64,000 bases of DNA from contig NZ_JAEMUI010000021.1 in the NCBI RefSeq assembly GCF_016461715.1, positions 26,801 through 90,800 on the forward strand, read 5' to 3'. The translations under genes were made by a program, and so were the position numbers. This stretch comes from Marinomonas spartinae. Lineage in GTDB: Bacteria > Pseudomonadota > Gammaproteobacteria > Pseudomonadales > Marinomonadaceae. Shown here piece by piece: positions 1 through 9,177 of the stretch (the first letter of the stretch is position 1; each line of letters opens with the position of its first letter). Under the pieces are notes generated by a model. The model had not been told where the DNA came from. It saw only the letters and a list, made by a program, of their open reading frames with translations, and ran no database searches.

Positions 1-309
1 CAGTACTCGCACAATGCCACGGCCAAAAAAGGGTTTGTCAATCAGGGCAGACAGAGCGACCCCAAGTACGACGGTGATAATCAATACGGACCCAACCAGA
101 AGAGTGGTATTGCCTATTGCGGTAAGAAAGGCCGGGTCCGTTATGAAGAAATCGTAGTTCAACCAACCAACGAACCGAGTTGGTCCCGGATACAGGAGGT
201 TGTAATGAATGGTTGAGAAGTAGATGGTCATGGACAAAGGTATGATCATCCACAAAAGCAACACGATGACAGACGGAGCCATTAACAAGCGAGTGATAGT
301 ACGCTTCAT
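1..309 (-). CDS. Polyol/sugar ABC transporter permease (SmoF/MtlF type), 3' end cut by window
   Basis: The reverse strand reads from an ATG at 307-309 to the window edge without a stop, giving the first 103 residues. They begin MKRTITRLLMAPSVIVLLLW, a typical first membrane segment of an MalF-like permease, followed by a periplasmic stretch with a conserved RFVGWLNY-type motif and a second hydrophobic segment near residues 70-88. It lies 95 bases downstream of the polyol binding-protein gene on the same strand, the usual order binding protein - permease - permease in mannitol/sorbitol transporters. The protein would form half of the inner-membrane channel. The substrate is inferred from the binding protein. 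The gene is complete at its 5' end and truncated only by the window. Confidence 0.85.
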   Translation of the reverse strand, partial: MKRTITRLLMAPSVIVLLLWMIIPLSMTIYFSTIHYNLLYPGPTRFVGWLNYDFFITDPAFLTAIGNTTLLVGSVLIITVVLGVALSALIDKPFFGRGIVRVL

Positions 310-404
310 GGGGAATCTCTCTCTTATTATTGTTATAAAGGCCAGTAGTAGGTCAGAAAGTCAGGAACAAAGGAGGGTTATTCCTTTGTTCCTAAACAGC
401 AAGG

Positions 405-1724
405 CTAGTAGTAACCCGATGCTCGCATTTGACGTTCTGCAATTTTCTGGGCATTTTCCAGAGCCTGATCCACAGACATTTTTCCGGCCAGAGCGGCGGA
501 AATCATTTGTCCCGTGATCGTTCCGATTGACTGGAATTCAGGAATAGAAACGAACTGTACACCCTTGTATGGAACAGGTTTTAAAGTACTGTCATCTGGG
601 TTGGCAGACTTGATGGCGGTAAACTCCGCTTTCGCAAAGACTGCAGCTTTTTGGAAGTTAGGATTGGCATAAGTGCTTTCCCTTGTACCAGTAGGAACGG
701 ACGCCCAACCATAATGCTTTGCAACCAATTTGATGTAGCCTTTAGAGGTTGCCCAACGGACAAATTTTTGTGCATCGGCTTGATGTTTACTGGTAACAGG
801 AATCGCGAGCGCCCATGACCACAGCCAATTAGAGCCTTTTTTGGTGACTTCATAGGGCGCTTGAGCGAAGGCGACTTTGTCAGCGACTTTACTCTCTGTT
901 GGATTCGAGACAAAAGAGGCTGCAATGGTAGCATCCACCCAGATACCGCATTTACCTTGTTCGAATAAGGCAAGGTCCTGATTGAAGTTATCCGAAGTGG
1001 CCCCTGGTGGTCCGTATTTTCTCAGCATATTGACGTAGAAGGTAACGGCTTTTTTCCATTCAGGTGTGTCAATTTGTGGATGCCATTTCATGTCAAACCA
1101 ACGTCCACCGAAGGAGTTGACAATGGTGGTCACAAGGGCCACATTGGCTCCCCAGCCAGCTTTACCACGTAGACAGATACCATATATGCCTTTTTTGGGA
1201 TCGTTTATGGCTTTGGCCACTTTTTCGATATGTGTCCACTTATCTCGGTCAGTGATTTTCATGCCTGCTTTTTCAACTAGATCCTTACGGTACATCACCA
1301 TGGAGCTTTCCCCGTAGAAAGGCGCTCCGTAGAGTTTGTCCTTATAAGACAGCCCCTGGCGAATGGAAGGAATCAGGTCTTTTACATCATATTTGCCACT
1401 GGTATTGATTGGGGATAACCAGCCGCGTTTGGCCCAAATAGGCGTGTTATACATGCCTATGGTCATGATGTCGTACAAGCCACTTTTGTTGGCAATATCT
1501 TGGGTAAGGTTTTGACGTAGTTGGGTTTCTGGAAGTGTAACCCATTTGATTTTGATGCCTGGATTGGCTTTTTCAAACTCGGGGGTGAGTTTTTGCATTT
1601 GGATCATTTGACCATTATTAACCGTCGCAACGGTTAGAACAGTGTCGGCGAGGGCATCTGTAGCCAGCATAGTTGCTGCACAAGAGGTCGCTATGACAAG
1701 CGCGGTTTTCGCGAAGTATTTCAT
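405..1724 (-). CDS. Polyol (mannitol/sorbitol) ABC transporter periplasmic binding protein
   Basis: A 439-residue extracellular solute-binding protein of family 1. Residues 1-26 form a signal peptide ending ALA, so the protein is periplasmic. The mature start TVLTVATVNNGQMIQMQ, the GICLRGKAGWG block, GRWFDMKW and the C-terminal KPVPYKGVQFVSIPEFQ closely resemble SmoE/MtlE-type polyol binding proteins as I remember them. It would deliver mannitol, sorbitol or a similar polyol to the permease encoded immediately downstream. A good ribosome site (GGGAGAG) precedes the ATG. It is the first gene of the minus-strand operon that runs off the left edge. The exact polyol cannot be read from the sequence. 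Confidence 0.88.
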   Translation of the reverse strand: MKYFAKTALVIATSCAATMLATDALADTVLTVATVNNGQMIQMQKLTPEFEKANPGIKIKWVTLPETQLRQNLTQDIANKSGLYDIMTIGMYNTPIWAKRGWLSPINTSGKYDVKDLIPSIRQGLSYKDKLYGAPFYGESSMVMYRKDLVEKAGMKITDRDKWTHIEKVAKAINDPKKGIYGICLRGKAGWGANVALVTTIVNSFGGRWFDMKWHPQIDTPEWKKAVTFYVNMLRKYGPPGATSDNFNQDLALFEQGKCGIWVDATIAASFVSNPTESKVADKVAFAQAPYEVTKKGSNWLWSWALAIPVTSKHQADAQKFVRWATSKGYIKLVAKHYGWASVPTGTRESTYANPNFQKAAVFAKAEFTAIKSANPDDSTLKPVPYKGVQFVSIPEFQSIGTITGQMISAALAGKMSVDQALENAQKIAERQMRASGYY

Positions 1725-2047
1725 AGTAGGTCTCTCCCTTCTGGAGTCGTTATTATTTTTATCTCGTTAACCTAGGCTTAGTAATGATGGTTACCAAGTT
1801 GTTCAAATATATTCCTAGTGCTATTGACTCTCTAATACAGAAAACACCAATGTTGGTACTATTTTGCTTTGTTTTTACTTTTGTCTGGAAAAATGAGTCA
1901 AAAAAGTACGTTTAATTTTTTAGGGACTACCACCGTTCTTGAACAATTAAGTGGTTTTAAGATCTATATCAGGGAATCCGTGTTAGCTATTTTCTGTTTT
2001 GCGGCAAATGGCTATAATGAGCCCGATTCTATTTAGGGGAACATTGA
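1725..2047. other. Divergent intergenic region between polyol operon and sdhE
   Basis: This 323-base AT-rich gap holds no gene. It must carry the promoter of the minus-strand polyol operon and that of sdhE. A TATAAT at 2013-2018 is the only clear promoter-like element. No convincing operator palindrome for the polyol operon was recognised. Confidence 0.5.
2013..2018 (+). promoter_or_regulatory. Candidate -10 box for sdhE-ygfX
   Basis: A perfect TATAAT lies 30 bases before the sdhE ATG, with AGGGGA as ribosome site between them. The matching -35 region (about 1990-1995) is weak, so this is a suggestion only. Confidence 0.4.
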
Positions 2048-2326
2048 ATGACTGAAATCACCGCCGATTCCATTGAATTTAAACGTCTTAAAATGCAGTG
2101 CCGTCGAGGCATGTTAGAGCTGGATGTTCTTCTTGAACCTTTTCTTGATGAAGTGTATTTAACCTTGGACGAGGAAGATCAGCAGCGTTTTACTAAGCTA
2201 CTTGCTTGTGAAGATCAAGAGCTGTTTCTCTGGTTTATGCAAAGAGAAGTGGCACCAGATCCAGATCATGCCCGTATTGTTAATATTATTTTGACCCGTG
2301 TTCAGCCTGAAAACTACAAGGCTTAA
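2048..2326 (+). CDS. sdhE: FAD assembly factor SdhE
   Basis: A 92-residue protein of the SdhE/YgfY family, which helps attach FAD covalently to succinate dehydrogenase and fumarate reductase in the cytoplasm. The hallmark R-G-x-x-E motif is present as RRGMLELD at residues 19-26, followed by the acidic stretch LDEVYLTLDEEDQQRFTKLL and DQELFLWFM. The length is normal for the family. AGGGGA is placed correctly before the ATG. It overlaps the following ygfX gene, as in enterobacteria where sdhE-ygfX form an operon. Confidence 0.93.
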   Translation: MTEITADSIEFKRLKMQCRRGMLELDVLLEPFLDEVYLTLDEEDQQRFTKLLACEDQELFLWFMQREVAPDPDHARIVNIILTRVQPENYKA

Positions 2327-2768
2327 CCCTTCTAAAATCGGCATAGCACTTTGGCTTTTGTTTGCTGGGTGTTGTGCTCTTCTCCTTCGTGTTTTTTGGT
2401 TTCCTCCGTGGTTTTGGTGGGGACTTTTGATTGTCTTTGTATTTGGCTTCTTAGGTCTAATAGTTTACCGCCGAGCACGCGGCCCCATTTACGTTGGGAT
2501 TGATGAATTTGGTGCTTTCTGGCAGGAAGAGCAGCGTATAGAACGCTTAACTTTTGTGCGAGTGAATGGGGTTCAGCTGATTGCAACACTTGCGTCCCAA
2601 GAAACTAAGCTAAGGCGATTCTTTTGGCCAAGTTATCGTATGATTTATCGAGACAGTGTTCCTTATGAAGCCTATCGTTTGCTGCGCTCCTATGGTGCGC
2701 AGCAAATGCTGCGCCAGCATACCAAGAAAGCGCAGGATCAGCCGACAGAGCAAACGTCCACTGATTAG
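2298..2768 (+). CDS. ygfX: YgfX-like small inner-membrane protein
   Basis: This frame starts with GTG at 2298 and overlaps the end of sdhE by 29 bases, which points to translational coupling. The 156-residue product opens with FSLKTTRLNPSKI, then two hydrophobic segments (about residues 14-30 and 36-55) and a basic cytoplasmic tail, the shape of YgfX/CptA proteins. YgfX has been described as a membrane partner of SdhE and, in E. coli, as a toxin affecting cell shape. The assignment rests on position, overlap and topology more than on sequence detail. The C-terminal 25 residues are polar and probably disordered. Confidence 0.7.
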   Translation: MFSLKTTRLNPSKIGIALWLLFAGCCALLLRVFWFPPWFWWGLLIVFVFGFLGLIVYRRARGPIYVGIDEFGAFWQEEQRIERLTFVRVNGVQLIATLASQETKLRRFFWPSYRMIYRDSVPYEAYRLLRSYGAQQMLRQHTKKAQDQPTEQTSTD

Positions 2769-2809
2769 TGAACGTTTGCTTGATTTTTTGGGTGTGAAGA
2801 GGTGGCTTG

Positions 2810-4405
2810 TTAAGGCGTCTTATTGGGGGAAAGGATGGTTGGTTTGCTGTTTTCCAGTTTGTTAGGATAATCCAGCGTGAAATGCAAGCCTCGACTTTCT
2901 TTTCGCAACATGGCGGATTGAATAATTAGATCCGCCACCACAGCCAAATTACGTAACTCTAATAAGCCGCTAGAGACTTTGTAGTTTTTATAAAACTCTT
3001 GGATCTCTGACTTTAGCAAATCCACACGATGTTTGGCGCGCAGTAAGCGTTTATTGGTTCTGACTATGCCTACATAATCCCACATAAAACGACGCAATTC
3101 TTGCCAGTTATGGGTGATGACGACATCTTCGTCTGAGTTGGTGACCTTCGATTCGTCCCAATCTGGAATGACTAGGCCTTCGTCTTCGAGGGGATGGCTA
3201 ATAATGTGTTTAGCCGCTGACCGGGCAAAGACAATACATTCCAATAACGAGTTGCTTGCTAAGCGATTCGCCCCATGCAGGCCGGTATAAGCGGTTTCAC
3301 CAATAGCATAAAGATGACTAACATCGGTTGCGCCATTTTGATCTACCACCACGCCTCCACAGGTATAATGCGCCGCTGGCACCACGGGAATTGGAGCCTT
3401 GGTCATGTCATGGCCACATTCTAAGCAGCGTTGATAAATGGTGGGGAAGTGCTCTTTGATAAAGCTTTCGTCTTTGTGAGAAATATCCAGTAACACATGA
3501 TCAATCCCCAGACGTTTCATCTCATGATCAATTGCTCTAGCAACGATGTCTCTGGGGGCTAATTCAGCACGCTCATCAAATGACGGCATAAAGCGCGACC
3601 CATCAGGCAGCAATAACCGGCCACCTTCACCACGAACGGCCTCTGAAATCAGAAAGGTTTTGGCTTTGGCGTCATACAGACAAGTCGGGTGAAACTGATT
3701 GAACTCCATGTTGCCAACACGGCACCCCGCGCGCCATGCCATCGCGATCCCATCGCCTGAGGCGGTATCGGGGTTGCTGGTATAAAGATAGACTTTACTA
3801 CTGCCTCCACAGGCGAGAGAAACGTATTTACCATGGAATACTTCGATGACATCGTCGTCTAGGTTCAGTGCGTAAACGCCGATGGCACGACTCTCTCCTG
3901 CTAACCCCAATTTTTTAGTGGTGATAACATCAATCGCGACACGGTCAGGAAAAAACTCGATGTTGGGATGGTTCGTCGCATTTTTGATCAGAGTTTGCGA
4001 AATGGCTAAACCTGTTGCATCGGCACTGTGAATAATACGTCGATGGCTGTGTCCACCTTCTCTTGTTAGGTGGTATTCTTCGTTATTGCCATAACGTGTG
4101 AAAGGAACACCTTGGTCAATCAGCCAAGCGATGCTTTCTTTGGAGTGTTCAACGGTAAAGCGAATAGCGTCCAGATCGCCCAATTCCGCACCAGCGTCAA
4201 TGGTGTCGGCAATATGAGACTCTATGGTGTCTTCTTCGGATAATACTGCTGCCACACCACCTTGTGCGTAAAGTGTTGACCCTTCGCGAATATCGGCTTT
4301 GGTCAAAATGGCGACTTTATAAGTGTTAGCCAGTTCAAGTGCTAAGGTTAATCCTGCAGCACCTGCACCGACGATAACGATATCGTGTTTAAAGTGTCGA
4401 CTCAT
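2810..4405 (-). CDS. nadB: L-aspartate oxidase NadB
   Basis: A 531-residue flavoprotein that oxidises L-aspartate to iminoaspartate, the first step of NAD synthesis. The N-terminal FAD-binding motif [14 protein letters not shown] is at residues 11-24. The family active-site block [19 protein letters not shown], the NQFHPTCL motif and the PAAHYTCGG and [10 protein letters not shown] motifs are all present, in the usual order for the succinate dehydrogenase flavoprotein/NadB family. The length agrees with E. coli NadB (about 540). It is transcribed away from the divergent rpoE operon, the conserved neighbourhood in many gammaproteobacteria, and converges on ygfX. The partner nadA is not in the window. 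Confidence 0.95.
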   Translation of the reverse strand: MSRHFKHDIVIVGAGAAGLTLALELANTYKVAILTKADIREGSTLYAQGGVAAVLSEEDTIESHIADTIDAGAELGDLDAIRFTVEHSKESIAWLIDQGVPFTRYGNNEEYHLTREGGHSHRRIIHSADATGLAISQTLIKNATNHPNIEFFPDRVAIDVITTKKLGLAGESRAIGVYALNLDDDVIEVFHGKYVSLACGGSSKVYLYTSNPDTASGDGIAMAWRAGCRVGNMEFNQFHPTCLYDAKAKTFLISEAVRGEGGRLLLPDGSRFMPSFDERAELAPRDIVARAIDHEMKRLGIDHVLLDISHKDESFIKEHFPTIYQRCLECGHDMTKAPIPVVPAAHYTCGGVVVDQNGATDVSHLYAIGETAYTGLHGANRLASNSLLECIVFARSAAKHIISHPLEDEGLVIPDWDESKVTNSDEDVVITHNWQELRRFMWDYVGIVRTNKRLLRAKHRVDLLKSEIQEFYKNYKVSSGLLELRNLAVVADLIIQSAMLRKESRGLHFTLDYPNKLENSKPTILSPNKTP

Positions 4406-4546
4406 TGTAGGCTTCTACTAAAATAGTGTCTGAAGTTTTAATGTTACTATTGTTAAACATAAATAGTGAATACTTTCTAAGAATGCGCTTTATTCTCCAA
4501 AAATATACACATTTTAAAAATGCTTGGGGCGAGTCTAATTTTTATG

Positions 4547-4573
4547 GGAACTCATAACATGTTGCGTTGTCTC
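4547..4573 (+). promoter_or_regulatory. Candidate sigma-E autoregulatory promoter of rpoE
   Basis: GGAACTC at 4547-4553 matches the sigma-E -35 consensus GGAACTT at six of seven positions. After a 15-base spacer, TCTCT at 4569-4573 is a fair match to the TCnAA -10. This places a start site about 40 bases before the rpoE ATG. Autoregulation of rpoE by its own product is established in E. coli and Pseudomonas. Its use here is inferred. Confidence 0.5.
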
Positions 4574-4619
4574 TTATGTGTATACAGGCACAGATGTGAA
4601 GTATTAATTAGGGGTGCCT

Positions 4620-5213
4620 ATGCTGAGTGAAACGTCCTCTGATCAGGCGTTGGTGGAAAAAGTGCAGCAAGGTGATAAACGCGCCTTCGATTTATTAGTC
4701 GCTAAATATCAATACAAGGTAATAGGGCTGATTGGTCGTTATGTACAAGATAAAAATGAAGTGTTAGATATTGCCCAAGAGAGTTTTGTGAAAGCCTATA
4801 GAGCGATCGATTCGTTCCGTGGCGAAAGTGCTTTTTATACATGGCTTTATCGAATTGCGGTGAATACGGCCAAGAATTATTTAGTTAATCGGACTCGCCG
4901 TCCACCAAACTATGATATGGAACTCGATGATGACGAAACTGAGCATCATCATGATGCACTATTGGATACGGATACTCCCGAGGCCGTGCTCAATCGCGAT
5001 CGATTAGAAAGGGTTATTAGAGAAACATTAAAGACCTTGCCTGAAGAACTGAGAAGCGCATTAACCCTAAGGGAGTTTGATGGACTAAGCTACGAAGACA
5101 TAGCACAAATAATGGAATGTCCTGTTGGAACGGTGCGGTCCAGAATATTTCGTGCTCGCGAGGCGCTAGAAAAACACATACGTCCATTTTTAAATGGAGG
5201 AGACACTTTATGA
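4620..5213 (+). CDS. rpoE: RNA polymerase sigma factor RpoE (AlgU)
   Basis: An ECF sigma factor that directs transcription of envelope-stress genes. Region 2 contains AFDLLVAKYQ and DIAQESFVKAYRAIDSFRG; region 4 contains LTLREFDGLSYEDIAQIM and GTVRSRIFRAREAL. These closely match AlgU/RpoE. A GTG at 4614 is in frame, but GGGG at 4611-4614 is well spaced only for the ATG at 4620, and the product MLSETSSDQALVEKVQQGD then aligns with the start of AlgU. The protein is 197 residues, normal length. Its stop overlaps the rseA start (ATGA), so the two are translationally coupled. Confidence 0.95.
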   Translation: MLSETSSDQALVEKVQQGDKRAFDLLVAKYQYKVIGLIGRYVQDKNEVLDIAQESFVKAYRAIDSFRGESAFYTWLYRIAVNTAKNYLVNRTRRPPNYDMELDDDETEHHHDALLDTDTPEAVLNRDRLERVIRETLKTLPEELRSALTLREFDGLSYEDIAQIMECPVGTVRSRIFRAREALEKHIRPFLNGGDTL

Positions 5214-5884
5214 CGACATCTAAAGAGACTGATCCTGTGATGTTAGACAGTCTTTCGGCTATGTTTGATGATGAAGCCAGTGAGCAGGATTTAAAACGCC
5301 TTCTTGAGGCGGATGAAAGCCTTGATAAACCAATGCAAGCGTTTCATTTGATTCAGCAATCTTTGCATCAAGAATTGGCGATTAGTGCGGATGTCAGTGT
5401 TAACTTAGTCAGTCGAGTAAGGGCGCAAATAGAACAGGAAGATCAGCAAGCAACGCTGGATTATAACGTGCAAACCTCTACTGTTACCTCGATTGAGCAG
5501 GGGAGTTTGGTATCACAACAGACCCTTGTGAAGGGGGCATCGTCTGACGCCATCGAAGATGAAAGCACATCAAAGATAAAAAGCGTTTGGTCCTTATGGC
5601 CTTCCTTGGCGACAGCGGCCAGTGTGGCGGTTGTGGTGGTGTTTACTGGCAATTATTTCATGGCACCCGATAATATTCCTACGCAGGTGGCAACCGTAGA
5701 GACTCCGCAAACCAATGTGACGCTGCCAGTGACGACCTTGTCTGAGCTAAATAAGCAGCCTCTTGATGCAGATAATCAGCGCTTGCAGAGTTATCTACGT
5801 CAACATGCAGAACAAGCCACGATCAGTGCGGGTCAAGGTATCATTCCTATGGCGCGTCTTGTTAGCTATCCAACGGAAGAGTAA
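5210..5884 (+). CDS. rseA: Anti-sigma-E factor RseA (MucA)
   Basis: Start ATG at 5210 overlaps the rpoE stop codon by four bases. The 224-residue product has an N-terminal acidic helical domain (MLDSLSAMFDDEASEQDLKRLL) that binds sigma-E, a single membrane segment at about residues 131-150 (PSLATAASVAVVVVFTGNYF), and a periplasmic C-terminal tail. This is the layout of RseA/MucA, which is cleaved by DegS and RseP type proteases on envelope stress. The linker before the membrane segment is rather long. The gene order rpoE-rseA-rseB-rseC supports the call. Confidence 0.93.
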   Translation: MTTSKETDPVMLDSLSAMFDDEASEQDLKRLLEADESLDKPMQAFHLIQQSLHQELAISADVSVNLVSRVRAQIEQEDQQATLDYNVQTSTVTSIEQGSLVSQQTLVKGASSDAIEDESTSKIKSVWSLWPSLATAASVAVVVVFTGNYFMAPDNIPTQVATVETPQTNVTLPVTTLSELNKQPLDADNQRLQSYLRQHAEQATISAGQGIIPMARLVSYPTEE

Positions 5885-5886
5885 AC

Positions 5887-6870
5887 ATGAAGCAATTACG
5901 GATGTGGCGTGTTTATCTACTGTTAGTGTGTTTTGTACCCGTTTTTGCTCAGGCAGAAGTGACTCAGCCTGATGCTGCTCAGTTGTTTATTGACATGTCT
6001 AAGTCGTTCTCAGAACTCAGTTATGATGGCATTTTTGTGCATTCTGAAGAGAATCAAATGAACAGTATGCGGGTGAAACACGAACGTAAAGAAGGTAAAG
6101 AATACGAAAGTCTTGTCGATCTTGATGGTCAGAAGATCAAAGTTCTGCGCATCGGTGATACAGTAATTTGTGTTTACCCCAATGAGTCGTACTCTAATAA
6201 GTTAACCCTTGGGAAGGCACCGTTTGATCGTTTTAAGCAGTTGGATGTTGATCGGTTAAAACAGGGTTATCGATTAGAACTGAGCGATAAAATGGGGCGG
6301 ATTGCCGGTCGAGATGCGCGTGTGTTGAAATTGGTACCCAAAGATGACTATCGATATGGTCATGAGCTATGGCTGGATAATAAAAATCATTTTCTCCTGA
6401 AACATGATATTACGGATGCTAGTGGAAAATTATTAGACCGGATACAGTTCACCGCAGTGAACTTTCATCCAAACTTGAAAAGGTCTGATTTTATCCCTAA
6501 AAAAGGGGAATATTCGGAAAAGTTGACAGAACCCATGTATCGCGCTGTGAAAAGTCAGTGGACATTTGATTGGTTGCCTCCTGGCTTTGCTCTGGTTTGG
6601 CCTAATGCTAGGGCCATTCATCAGGGCTCTACGATGCTTCTCTTGTCCGATGGAATGGCGAGCATTTCGGTGTTTGTGGATGCTGTGAATAAGCCCAAGA
6701 AAGCAACGATGATGAGTATGGGGGCGACTATGGCAGGAGAAAAAACAATCAAAGTAGGCAATCAGCTTTATTTGGTGACAATGGTTGGTGAAGTGCCAAG
6801 TATAACCATAGAGAAACTCATGTCCGTTTTTAGACCAAAGGCAAAAGATAAACCAAAGGTAAAAGAATGA
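5887..6870 (+). CDS. rseB: Periplasmic sigma-E regulator RseB (MucB)
   Basis: A 327-residue MucB/RseB protein. Residues 1-23 are a signal peptide ending AQA, so it is periplasmic. The family pattern SFSELSYDGIFVHS followed by MRVKHERKEGKEYESLVDLDG is clear. The C-terminal half contains W-x-F-D-W-L-P-P-G-F, typical of the second domain. RseB binds the periplasmic part of RseA and shields it from DegS. It begins two bases after the rseA stop and overlaps rseC by four bases, so it is in one operon with both. Confidence 0.95.
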   Translation: MKQLRMWRVYLLLVCFVPVFAQAEVTQPDAAQLFIDMSKSFSELSYDGIFVHSEENQMNSMRVKHERKEGKEYESLVDLDGQKIKVLRIGDTVICVYPNESYSNKLTLGKAPFDRFKQLDVDRLKQGYRLELSDKMGRIAGRDARVLKLVPKDDYRYGHELWLDNKNHFLLKHDITDASGKLLDRIQFTAVNFHPNLKRSDFIPKKGEYSEKLTEPMYRAVKSQWTFDWLPPGFALVWPNARAIHQGSTMLLLSDGMASISVFVDAVNKPKKATMMSMGATMAGEKTIKVGNQLYLVTMVGEVPSITIEKLMSVFRPKAKDKPKVKE

Positions 6871-7337
6871 TAGAAGAAACGGGAACCGTACTGTCCGTTG
6901 AAGAGGGTTATGCGGAGGTGGAGACCATTCGTACTAGCAGCTGTACCTCTTGTCGAGCGCGTCACGGTTGTGGACACCACGCGATTGCGCAGGTGTCTGC
7001 CAGTAATCGTATGCGTATGCGTGCGACTGCCCCATTTGAAGTTGAGGTGGGGCAACGCGTTGTGGTTGGTATTCCTGAAGATACCTTGTTGCAAGCGTCT
7101 TTTTGGATGTACTTAATGCCTTTGTTGGGATTAGTGGGTGGCGCCATGATTCCCTCTTTATGGCAGGCAAGCAATGATGTATCGGTAATTTGTTCTATCA
7201 TGGGGTTTGTTTTTGGGTTATTGCTAGCAAAGAGAAAATCGCTCTCTGAAATAAATAACCCTAATTTTTACCCGACCGTTTTACGGATAGAAAGACCCTT
7301 ACAGGACGAACATATTCCATTAATTTTTACGCCTTAA
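6867..7337 (+). CDS. rseC: RseC/MucC family membrane protein
   Basis: A 156-residue protein starting inside the rseB stop (ATGA). The N-terminal domain has three of the family cysteines, C26, C29 and C35 (SSCTSCRARHGCG), a candidate metal or redox site. Two membrane segments follow at about residues 75-92 and 102-122 (FWMYLMPLLGLVGGAMIPSL and VICSIMGFVFGLLLA). RseC modulates sigma-E signalling and has been tied to SoxR reduction in the Rsx/Rse complex; its precise role here cannot be read. The C-terminal tail after the second segment is cytoplasmic by prediction. Confidence 0.9.
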   Translation: MIEETGTVLSVEEGYAEVETIRTSSCTSCRARHGCGHHAIAQVSASNRMRMRATAPFEVEVGQRVVVGIPEDTLLQASFWMYLMPLLGLVGGAMIPSLWQASNDVSVICSIMGFVFGLLLAKRKSLSEINNPNFYPTVLRIERPLQDEHIPLIFTP

Positions 7338-7398
7338 GTGTAGAACCTTCTTCACCTGGCACTGTAATCAACTTGATATGTCTTAAGGAGACCAATCA

Positions 7399-8820
7399 AT
7401 GAACAGATTGCTTAAACAAACGAGCATCGGTGTCGTCATGTTTATGATGATGTTTTCCATGTTCGCCAAAGCTGCTGAGCTGCCTGATTTTACGAAACTA
7501 GTGGAAAAGGCGGCTCCGGCTGTCGTTAACATCAGTACTGAACAGATGATATCGACAAACGTTGCGTCGCAAGATGGGCCGCAGCTTGATCCAAATAATC
7601 AAGCACTGAACGAGTTTTTCCATCGTTTTTTTGGCCAGCAACCTTTCCCCGGTCAACCTGGTGATCCACAGGCTCCTAGACAAGAAGAGCGTAGCTCTCT
7701 AGGGTCAGGGTTCATTATTTCGCCTGATGGCTATATTTTAACTAACGATCATGTTGTGAAAGGCGCCGATGTAATTCATGTGACCTTGAGCGATCGTCGT
7801 GAGTATAAAGCCAAATTGATTGGTGTCGATGCGCGTACTGATTTGGCCCTGTTGAAAATTAATGCGAAAGATTTGCCAACCGTTAAAATGGGCAATTCTG
7901 ATACTTTAAAAGCAGGTCAATGGGTCGTAGCAATTGGTTCACCATTTGGCTTTGATCATACTGTCACAGCGGGTATTGTGAGTGCGACAGGCCGTAATCT
8001 CCCCGATGATAATTATGTTCCCTTTATCCAAACCGATGTGGCCATTAACCCAGGTAACTCAGGTGGTCCACTGTTTAACTTAGATGGACAAGTTGTGGGG
8101 ATTAACTCACAAATTTATACCCGTTCTGGTGGTTTCATGGGGATGTCCTTTGCGATCCCATCTAATGTGGCCATGTCTGTTGTTAAACAATTAAAAGAGC
8201 ACGGTAAAGTGTCTCGTGCTTGGTTGGGTGTATTGATTCAAGATGTGAATTCGGATTTAGCACAATCCTTCGGTTTGGATCGTCCACATGGTGCGTTGAT
8301 TAGTCGTGTTATGCCAAAATCGCCTGCTGAAAAAGCAGGGCTACAATCCGGCGATATTATTTTGTCCTTCAACGGCAAAGAAATTAATCACTCCAGTGCA
8401 CTGCCTTACATGGTTGGTCAGCTAAAAGCGGGTGAAAAAGTGACGATGGATATTTTCCGTGATGGAAAAAATAAAACCATTTCTTTAACGCTTGAGTCAC
8501 GTCCTGCCGATAAGCACAAAACAGCAGAGTCTGTTGCTGAACAAAACCGTTTAGGCATGGTGGTTGGTAATTTATCTACAGATCTAGAGAAAAAGCTTGA
8601 TATCAAGCAAGGTGTAGTTGTCGAACAAGTGATCGGCGGAGCCGCTTCTCGTAATGGGTTAGAGCAAGGTGATGTGATCACTATGTTAGATGGTAAACAG
8701 ATTAAAGATGCTCAAAGCTTCTCTGACATTGTGAAGAATATACCAGATAATCGTCCGGTTCCAATGCGTGTGATTCGCCAAGGTTATCCAATGTTTATTC
8801 CATTTAAAATTGGCAAATAA
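7399..8820 (+). CDS. mucD: Periplasmic Do-type serine protease MucD (DegP/HtrA)
   Basis: A 473-residue HtrA protease with a signal peptide (cleavage near AKA, residue 25). The catalytic triad is H118 (LTNDHVV), D148 (ARTDLALLK) and S221 (NPGNSGGPLFN). Two PDZ domains follow: residues ~250-345 (AWLGVLIQDV, KAGLQSGDIILSFNGKEI) and ~375-470 (GLEQGDVITMLDGKQI). It degrades misfolded periplasmic proteins and in Pseudomonas is the last gene of the algU-mucABCD operon, as here. It starts 61 bases after rseC with AAGGAG as ribosome site and ends at a strong terminator at 8873. Confidence 0.95.
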   Translation: MNRLLKQTSIGVVMFMMMFSMFAKAAELPDFTKLVEKAAPAVVNISTEQMISTNVASQDGPQLDPNNQALNEFFHRFFGQQPFPGQPGDPQAPRQEERSSLGSGFIISPDGYILTNDHVVKGADVIHVTLSDRREYKAKLIGVDARTDLALLKINAKDLPTVKMGNSDTLKAGQWVVAIGSPFGFDHTVTAGIVSATGRNLPDDNYVPFIQTDVAINPGNSGGPLFNLDGQVVGINSQIYTRSGGFMGMSFAIPSNVAMSVVKQLKEHGKVSRAWLGVLIQDVNSDLAQSFGLDRPHGALISRVMPKSPAEKAGLQSGDIILSFNGKEINHSSALPYMVGQLKAGEKVTMDIFRDGKNKTISLTLESRPADKHKTAESVAEQNRLGMVVGNLSTDLEKKLDIKQGVVVEQVIGGAASRNGLEQGDVITMLDGKQIKDAQSFSDIVKNIPDNRPVPMRVIRQGYPMFIPFKIGK

Positions 8821-9177
8821 AGGCTTGGCTAATCATTAATTAGGTTCTTATTTAAGCGAATAGCTTTCACAGAAAACCCCTCATATTGATTCAATATGAG
8901 GGGTTTTTTTAGGCTCAAAAATGGTGTGTTGTACACTGGGGCACTTTTTGATGTCAGCACCAATAGAGAGGATTTGCCACTTGTAACGAGAGGTGATAAG
9001 CCGTATCTGTGTTATTTTGATTAAAAAATGAACTAAAATAGTGCGTTTTTTTGATTTTAACATCTATTTGAGTGCATTTTTTCTTGCTACTTGCCTTTCC
9101 TATTTGGTTCAATACCGTCCCTTGAACTGGCAATAAACGCCTCGCCAGCAATTTTATCCATTTCTAGGAGTTTTGTT
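8821..9177. other. Intergenic region mucD to symporter gene
   Basis: It contains the mucD terminator at 8873-8911. The remaining roughly 265 AT-rich bases hold no gene that I can support and presumably carry the symporter promoter. Confidence 0.5.
8873..8911 (+). terminator. Rho-independent terminator after mucD
   Basis: Perfect stem ACCCCTCATATTGA / TCAATATGAGGGGT with essentially no extra loop bases, followed by a run of T. It closes the rpoE-rseABC-mucD operon. Confidence 0.92.

Noticed and set aside
38..253. Minus-strand frame of 71 codons at the left edge
   Set aside because: It is a shadow of the permease gene, which reads in another frame on the same strand from 309 and shows membrane-protein motifs.
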